Shown piece after piece: positions 56,941 to 64,000 of a stretch of DNA of 64,000 nucleotides (position 1 is its first letter; the number at the start of each line of letters is the position of its first letter). Below the pieces are notes generated by a model, which was not told the origin of the DNA, searched no databases, and saw nothing but the letters and a program-made list of their open reading frames with translations. The translations under genes were made by a program, and so were the position numbers. The stretch comes from Bombus terrestris (taxonomy: Eukaryota > Arthropoda > Insecta > Hymenoptera > Apidae). The stretch is from the NCBI RefSeq assembly GCF_910591885.1, contig NW_025963548.1, positions 2,409,501-2,473,500 of the forward strand, written 5' to 3'.

Positions 56941-58789
56941 TAAATGGGATAAGAAGGCAGATATGGGAATTTAGTTTGGATATAGTGAAGTAGGTTACAG
57001 AGTCTTATTAGGTGGGAAAATAACAATAGCGAGACATGTAGAGGTCATAGAAACAGACACAAAATGTATCGGTTTTGTGGAGAATTCATTCGATAAAGAT
57101 AACGATGACATTGAGGATAATGATTTATTGGTAAGCATGAATAAGGAAGAGTTAGAAAGTAGGGAAGATGAAAATGATAACAGTCTTGAAAGCTTAAACA
57201 TCCCTGGAAGATCTACACGTAACAAGAGAACTCCAGTAAGATATCCAGAAAAAGAAAACATTAGTGAAATCCATGCAAATTATTGTAGCGTAGATATCCC
57301 TTGTACATTTGAGGAGGCGATTAGTTGTGAAGATAGTGAAGATTGGAAACAAGCTATGAATAAGGAAATAGAATGTCTTTATAAGAATAAAACTTGGAAA
57401 TTGGTAGAAAGGGTAAAAGGCAAAGACGTATTAGATGTAAAATGGGTTTACACGAGAAAATCAGATGACAGGTATAAGGCTAGATTAGTGGTAAGAGGAT
57501 TCCAACAAAGAAACGTAGCCGATGACATATACTCCCCAGTAGCGAGTAATGAGACCTTTAAGATATTGCTATCATATTGTTGTCAAAATGGATTAATTAT
57601 TGAGCAAATGGATGTAGAAACTGCCTTTTTAAATGGTGAAGTCACCTCGGAGGTATATGTAAATCAACCAAAGGGATATGCGGACGGAACGAATAGAGTT
57701 TGTAAACTATCGAAAGCGCTTTATGGGTTAAAAGAAAGTCGAAGGGAGTGGTATGAGTGTCTTGATAAGTATGTGACGAGATTAGGTTTTAAAAAGAATA
57801 ACATAGAGTTGTGCATATATATACATGGAGAGGGGGAAAATGTTGTTTATTTGCTAATGTATGTAGACGATTTGCTAATTTGTAGTAAAAATATAAGGAA
57901 GATACAAAGGGTAAAGAAGTTATTAACTAATAGATTTGAAATGAAAGATTTAGATGAAGTCAAAGAATATCTTGGAATAAATATAGACCATGATTATTTC
58001 AAAAATGAAATAAGATTAAGCCAAAAGAAATACATTGAATCATTAGCAAACAAATGTAAGTTACAAAATAGCAAATTGTACTGTGCACCTATGGAGACCA
58101 ACTTAAAAATTGAAAATGCTGTGATAAATAGAGAGGATATTGGATACAAAAATTTAATTGGCGCATTGTTGTATATTAGTGAAAATACCAGACCCGATAT
58201 AAGTTATAGTGTGAATTATTTGAGTAGATTTCAAGATTGTTGTAATGAGACACATTTTAAATTTGCTTTGCGAATATTGAAATATTTGTACCGGACTAGA
58301 GACTTAAGATTAGATTATAAAAGGAATGAAAAATGTGAAACGATAGATTGTTATGTGGACGCTGATTAGGCAGGAGATCATTTAGAAAAGAAATCGACTT
58401 CTGAATATGTAATTAGATTGTGTGGAAATGTAATTGGTTGGAAGTCTAAAAGACAAAGGTGTGTGACAAAAGCCTCGACGTATGCAGAGTATGTAGCTCT
58501 ATCGGAAGCGGTGAGTGAATTAGTGTCCATTATGGAAATTATGAAAATCTTCAATGTAAATCTAGACGATAACCCTGTAAAAATTGATGAGGATAACTCT
58601 GGAGTGATGAGTATAGCAAAGCACGGAAATTTTACAAAAAATTCTAAACGCATTGAAGTTCATTACCACTATGTTCACGAGTGCTTAAAGGAGAACAAGA
58701 TAAACATACTTAAGGTAAGTACAGACGAAAATACTGCGGATATTTTTACGAAGGCACTGTGTACAGAGAGAGAAATTCGAAAGGTTTAG
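56941..58789 (+). pseudogene. Copia C RT and RNase H
   Basis: RT 57077-58369 with WVYTRKSDDRYKARLVVRGF, MDVETAFLNGEVTSEVYVN and LLMYVDDLLICS. At 58367-58369 a TAG follows DAD, as in B. RNase H continues open to 58789 (CGNVIGWKSKRQRCVTKAS, ENTADIFTKALC). A nonsense codon at about 56974 (TAG after GYGNL) and the shared frameshift near 56938 separate it from integrase. Confidence 0.9.
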
Positions 58790-59155
58790 GTCATGCATGA
58801 ATGTAAACTAAGAGAAATGTAGATAAAGCAATAAGTGTTAAAGTTTCTGTTACGTAATTCGCCAAAGCATGTAAATACGATTAAGTGTACAGTATAAATG
58901 TAAGGAGGCGTGTTAGGAACATGATACATTTAAACTGTACACGTAAATGTGCGTGTAAGCGTCAGAGGACGTCCAGGCCTTAGTTGGGACAAAAGACAAG
59001 AGTCAGGCGTTAGAAGTATCTGGAAGAGTCGGTTGAAAACAAGCGTGCGTGCGAGTAGGATTTTGAGGTCTTAAGAGTATAAGATATATGTATAACAGTT
59101 GTGTGCTAAATAAAGGGAATTATTTGTATTTCCGAATCCATTCTATATCTTTTCA

Positions 59156-62100
59156 ATTCCTGAACATGCAAAATTGCATTTTGGCAGGTTTTGGCAGACA
59201 CCAGAGTTGACATAGCTCAAACAAGCTGATGGGTAATGTAACTGTAGCAAATGTAGAGTATAAGGCGTATCGAATTGTCGACATATGTGCAAAACAAGCG
59301 GAGCGACTTTGAAAGCAATATTTAAGCATTAATAGCAAAAACTGCAATTCTGCTAGATTTTACAGGGTCCAGAGTTGGCATAGCACAAACCGGCTGATTT
59401 GGCATCAGATGTGGAATATAAGGCGCATCGTATGGCCAACGTTTCTGCAAAACAAGCGGAGATACCTTGATTCGAATATGTAAGCATTAATATCCAAAAC
59501 TGCAGTCACGCTGGATTTCACCGAGTCCAGTCTTGACAATGTGCAAACTGTCTGATGTGTGCTGTATTTGGCAGCAAATGTGGAGTATAACATGCATCCT
59601 ATTGTGAACATACTTACTATGAAAACGGAGATACATTCACTTGAATATTTAGGTTTGAATGTGCAAAACTACAAATACGCTGGATTTGACTCGTTCCGTA
59701 TTTAACATGGCTTAAACCAGATGGAGCGCCCAGTGTATGGCAGTCTATGTGGAATATAACGCGCACCGTTTTGTCGACATATCTGCAATAGGAACTGAGT
59801 CACGTCGATCTGAATATTGAACCCTGATCATGCATTACTGCATTTACGCTTGATTTCTCAGGGTCCGGTTTTGACATAGTGCAAACCAGATGATGTGAGC
59901 TGTATTTAGTAGCAACTACGGAGTATAAAGCGCATCGAATTTTCCACATATCTGCAATCGAAACGGTGATTCGTTGATTTGATTATTTAGGTTTGATCAT
60001 GCAAAACTGCAGTTGCGTTGGGTTTGACCGGATCAGAGTGGACATAGCGCTAATTGGATGATATTGGTTTAATTTGCAAGAAATGTGGAATACAAGGCAA
60101 ATCGTATTGTCGACACATTTCCAACAGTAACGGAGATGCGTGGATTTGAATATATAATAATTTATATGAAAAACTGCAATTACGCTGGATTTGTCGGTGA
60201 TCGGAGATGACATAGTTTAAATCGAATGATGTGCACTGTATTGGCAGCAAATGTGCAGTATAACCTGAGTCGAATTGTCGGCATATCTGTAACACAATCG
60301 TAGATACGTTGATTTGAATATTTATGCACGAATTTGCGAAACTGCAATTACGCGGGTTTGACACGGGCCAGAGTTGACATAGCGCCAGCCCACTAATGTG
60401 CGCTGTATTTGGCAGCAAATATGGAGTGGATGTCGGTACATATGCTATAGAGGCGGAGACACATTGATCTGAACGTTTATTCCTGAGTATGCAAAACTAC
60501 AATTACGCTGCACTTCACAGGGTCCAGAATCGACATAGCGCAAAGTGGCTGATGTGTGCTGTATTTGGCAACAATTTTGGCGTATAACACGCTTTACGTT
60601 GTCGGCATATCTGCAACGGAAGCGGAGATACGTTGATTAGAATATTTCAGCCTGACTATGCAAAGCTGAAACTACGTTGGATTTATCGGAGACCAGAGAT
60701 GACATAGCTCAAAGCAGCTGATGTGGGCTGTATTTGGCAGCAACTGTGGAGTATAAGATGCATCGAGTTCTCAGCATGTGTGCTATAAAAGAGGAGAAAA
60801 GTTGATTCAAATATCTGAGACCGAATATGTAAAACAGCAATTACGCTGCATGTACAAGGTCCAGAGTTGACACAGCGCAAACCAGTTAATGCGCCCTGTA
60901 TTCGGCAGCAAATGTGGAGTATAACGCGTATCGAATTGTCGGCACATCAGCAACAGATGCGGAGATACGTCGGTTTGAATGCATAATACTGAATATACAA
61001 AACTGAAAATACGCTGGATCTGGCTAGGTCTAGATTTTGCATAGCTCAAACCGGATTGTGTTCACTGTATCTGGCAGCAAATGTGGAGTGTAGCGTGCAT
61101 CGTATTTCCGACATACATAACATGTATACAGCTAATAACAGCGCAATGTTTTCTAATGGAGGATTCAGCCTATGTAAGCAAAACTGCAATTACATTGGAT
61201 TTCACAGAATACACAGATGACATAGCACAAACCCTCCGATGTGTGCTAAATTTGGAAGGAAATGTGGAGTATAACACACATAAATTCATCGTCATATCTG
61301 CATTAGAAACAGAGATACGTAGATTTGAATATTTAACCCTGAATATGCAAAATTGCAATTTCGCTGGATTTCACACGGTCCAGAGTTAACTTAGCGCCAG
61401 CCCACTGATGTGCGCTCTATTTGGCAGCAAACGTGGAGCTACCGCGCATAGAATTTTCGACATATATCCAATACCAGTGCGGCTACGTTCTAACGAGTAA
61501 TTCAGCCTTAACATGCAAATCCGCAATTACATTGGCTTTTACAGCGTTCACAGTTGAAAAGTCGCATCCCGGATGATGCGCGCTGTATTTGGTAGTAAAT
61601 GTGGAATACAACTTGCATAGTCTTGTCGACATATCTGTAATAGGAACGAAGATACCATCATTTGAATATTTAAGCCTGAATATGCAAATTTGCAATTACA
61701 CAGAATTTGATCGGTTCCAGAGTTGACGTGGCACAAACCGGCTGATTTGGCAGCATATGTGCAGTATTATGCGCATCGAATGGTCGTCATTTGAGCTCTT
61801 GAGGCGGAGATACGTGGATTTCAATATTTTAGTTTGAGTATGCAAAACTGCAAATACGCTGGATTTGACACGGTCCAGAATTGACATTGCGCAAACTGGC
61901 AGATATGCGCCATATAGGTTTATTTGAACATTTAGGCATGAATATGCGAAACTACAGTCATGCCCGCTTTGACTGAAACCAGAGAGGACATAACGGAAAC
62001 AGGCTGGTGTGCGCTGCATTTGGCAAGAAATGTGGGGTACAAGTCACATCGAATTCTCGACATATTTGCCACAAAAACGGAGATACGCTGATTTGATTAT

Positions 62101-62272
62101 TCGTGCATGAGTATCCACAATTGCAATTGCGCTGGATTTAACAATGGTCAGAATCGACATAGCGCAAACCGGCTGATGAGTAATACATTTGGCAGTACGA
62201 CGCTAACTCGAATTGTGGACATATCTGCAACGGAATCGGAAATAGCTTGATTTGAATATTTAATCCTGAAAA
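59156..62272 (-). repeat. ~170-bp satellite array, about 18 monomers
   Basis: Reverse-orientation array, the mirror copy of 30063-33179 with coordinate sum 92335 and few differences. Confidence 0.93.
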
Positions 62273-62668
62273 TGGAAAGCGCTAACAACTCTACTCTCAG
62301 CAACGCTAAGACCTCTCACAACTCGACAACGCTAACAACTCCACTCTCAACAACGCTAACACCTCTCGCAACTCGACAGCGCTAACAACTCTACTCTTCG
62401 ACTCCTCGATTAACTCTGACCTCTCGACTCACTCTTATTTCTCGATCAACCGTTCAACGCTTCTCGATCAGCCAATCTTTAAAGTTACATCGTCCCCTAC
62501 CATTAGCGTTAGTTTTTCCAACTCTCTAACCCCATTCTGTAAACGCTCCACAAGTACAAGGTGACTTTAGTCACATAGGCTTTCTCCCCGATGTAAACTA
62601 ACAACCGAAGGACAGACGACATTGTTTTGATCGATTTCTAATGAGGCCTTTTCCTCACGTTACTACAA
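62273..62668 (-). repeat. Dispersed repeat with TTAGCG minisatellite, inverted copy
   Basis: Mirror copy of 29668-30060. It has lost one minisatellite segment relative to the other copy around 62300-62350. Confidence 0.7.
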
Positions 62669-63700
62669 TATGTTGACTTGAATATTTAAGCCTGAATATG
62701 CAAAACTGCAAATGCGCTGAGGTTGGCTGCGTCCACACGTTACATAACTCAAACCAGATAATATGCGCTGTATTTGGCAGCGAATATGGAGTATAACGCG
62801 CTTCGTGCTGTCGGCATATTTGCAATGCAAACGGCTATACGATGATTTGAATAGTTAAGCATGAATATGCAAAACAGCAATTTTGCTGGATTTGACAGAG
62901 CCCGGAGTTGACATAGTACAAACCTGCTGATGTGTGGTGCATATGACATCAGATGTGAAATGTAACGGACATCGAATTGTAGCGATGTGTGCAATAGAAA
63001 CGGAGATACATTCATTTGAATATTTTAACCTGAATATGCAAAACTACAATTACGCTGGATTTGACAGGGACCAGAGTTGACATAGCGCAAACCAGCTGAC
63101 ATGCAGTGCACATGACAGCAAATGTGACATATAACGCGCATCGAATTTTCCGAAAATGTTCCGTAGAAACGGACATACCATGATTTGAATATTTACGACT
63201 GCAAACGCAATACTACAATTGCGATGGATGTTTCAAGGACCAGATCTGATATAGCTGTAACCAGCTAATGTGCGGTGTATCTGAGTGCAAATATGAAGTG
63301 TAACGCGCTATTTATAGTCGAAATATATGCAATAGAAGCGGAGATACGTTTTTGTGAATATGTAAGCCTGAATATGCGCAACAGCAATTACGCTGTGTTT
63401 GACAGAGACCAGAGTTGACCGCAAACTTGCTGATGTGCGCTGGTTATGACATGGGATATGAAATATAACGGGCATCGCATTGTAGCCATTTGCGGCATAG
63501 AAACGGAGATACATTCATTTGAATATGTTAACCTTAATTTGTAAAACTGCAATTACGCTTGATATGTCGAGGACCAGAGATGATATAATAGCACGAGCCA
63601 GCTGATGTGAGCTATATTTGGCAATGAGGAGTATATCTCGCATCTAATTGACGGCAAATCTCCAATCGCAGCGGTGATACGTTTTATTTAATATTCAATA
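62669..63700 (-). repeat. ~170-bp satellite array
   Basis: About six reverse monomers, the mirror of 28640-29667, running up to the 3' side of F-box copy 4. Confidence 0.88.
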
Positions 63701-64000
63701 ATGGGCCTGTTACGATACCGACAGTATTAGCGTGACTGAAACACATTGCCGTTTCAGCAAAACCATTTTATTTCAAGCTTCACTCTACAGTTCTGAATCC
63801 GGACCAGACCGTTTCAAGTTCTCGCAATAGCAAGCAGTCCAATTAAGGTACTTACACGAGTTAGAGTCAAATACATTTTATTGGTCCAACATCGATGGGG
63901 CGATCTCGCATCGAAATTTTCGGAGGACCGCGTAACCTTCCAACGACGACCGCCGTACGGACAGCGGATAAACTTATTTCGTGCCGTAGGTTGCCCTCAC
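63701..64000 (-). pseudogene. F-box copy 4, 3' part only (cut by window end)
   Basis: Reverse complement of the F-box 3' half and downstream region: the AATAAA region at about 63765, the PPKISMRDRPIDVGPIK region at about 63880-63935 and the VVVGRL segment. Paired coordinates with copy 2 sum to about 92335. Whether the start lesion is present lies beyond the window. Confidence 0.7.

Larger units (their letters stand above)
54119..59155 (+). mobile_element. Copia element C, with solo LTR inside
   Basis: The 5' LTR is at 54119-54363 and the 3' LTR at 58911-59155 (245 bp each). The PBS TGGTAGCAGAG at 54364-54374 fits the initiator Met tRNA 3' end. The purine tract AAGGAGGCG precedes the 3' LTR. 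The left flank is CMTR1 (CAATTC) and the right flank satellite (ATTCCTGAAC), so the flanks do not form a target duplication. The right flank and internal sequence are the inverted duplicate of copia B and its satellite. An extra 387 bp at 55323-55709 is a solo LTR with TSD. Confidence 0.93.

Overview
This window looks like insect heterochromatin. It is a mosaic of LTR retrotransposons, LTR fragments, arrays of a roughly 170-bp satellite and segmental duplications, with very little ordinary gene content. An arthropod, most likely insect, origin is inferred from several things. Two copia-type families have an initiator-Met PBS. One Ty3/gypsy family is CsRn1-like, with a tRNA-Trp-type PBS and a CHCC-type gag knuckle. 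One endogenous Ty3/gypsy element is errantivirus-like and carries an env region. One F-box gene has a TATA box and a TCAGT initiator 31 bp apart. A broken CMTR1 (cap 2'-O-methyltransferase) copy still carries a short intron. The order (for example Hymenoptera) cannot be fixed from sequence alone. All comparisons were made by eye.

Layout. 1-2609: CsRn1-like gypsy fragment on the minus strand. 2612-5560: shuffled pieces of LTR-like repeats, here called W, Y and Z. 5690-6501: satellite, followed by a copia LTR (6502-6746). 6747-7905: low-copy DNA with an AT-rich palindrome and then a solo LTR (7906-8150, TSD GCCAC). 8300-10150: gypsy pol tail plus LTR-like Y. 10416-10853: intact F-box gene, followed by satellite. 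11805-13046: solo copia LTR (TSD CTATT) split by a Y fragment. 13161-21623: old copia element A, into which copia element E is nested (15999-19646, TSD AAAAG). 22684-27773: gypsy element D. 28032-28464: F-box copy 2. 28640-33179: satellite. 33180-45219: copia element B (TSD GGAAT), into which an env-bearing element is nested (36604-43983, TSD CTAT). 45220-50340: satellite, W, Y, F-box copy 3 and satellite. 50350-51789: low-copy DNA. 51790-54118: CMTR1 pseudogene. 54119-59155: copia element C with an internal solo LTR of the env-bearing family (TSD CGAG). 59156-63700: satellite. 63700-64000: F-box copy 4 on the minus strand.

Higher-order structure. 28.4-45.2 kb and 54.1-64.0 kb form the two arms of a large inverted duplication; paired coordinates sum to 92335 over most of it. 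Copia B and C share the same dead codons, so the element was already broken when it was duplicated along with its satellite flank. Further duplications link 9.2-11.7 kb with 47.2-49.7 kb (direct, offset about 38031), 5.2-6.75 kb with 45.0-46.5 kb (inverted, coordinate sum 51721), and 1-3.7 kb with 21.3-26.5 kb (inverted). Several breakpoints fall on copia LTRs, which suggests LTR-LTR recombination.

The only plausibly intact protein gene is the F-box ORF at 10416-10853. Every retroelement coding region seen carries stops, frameshifts or deletions.
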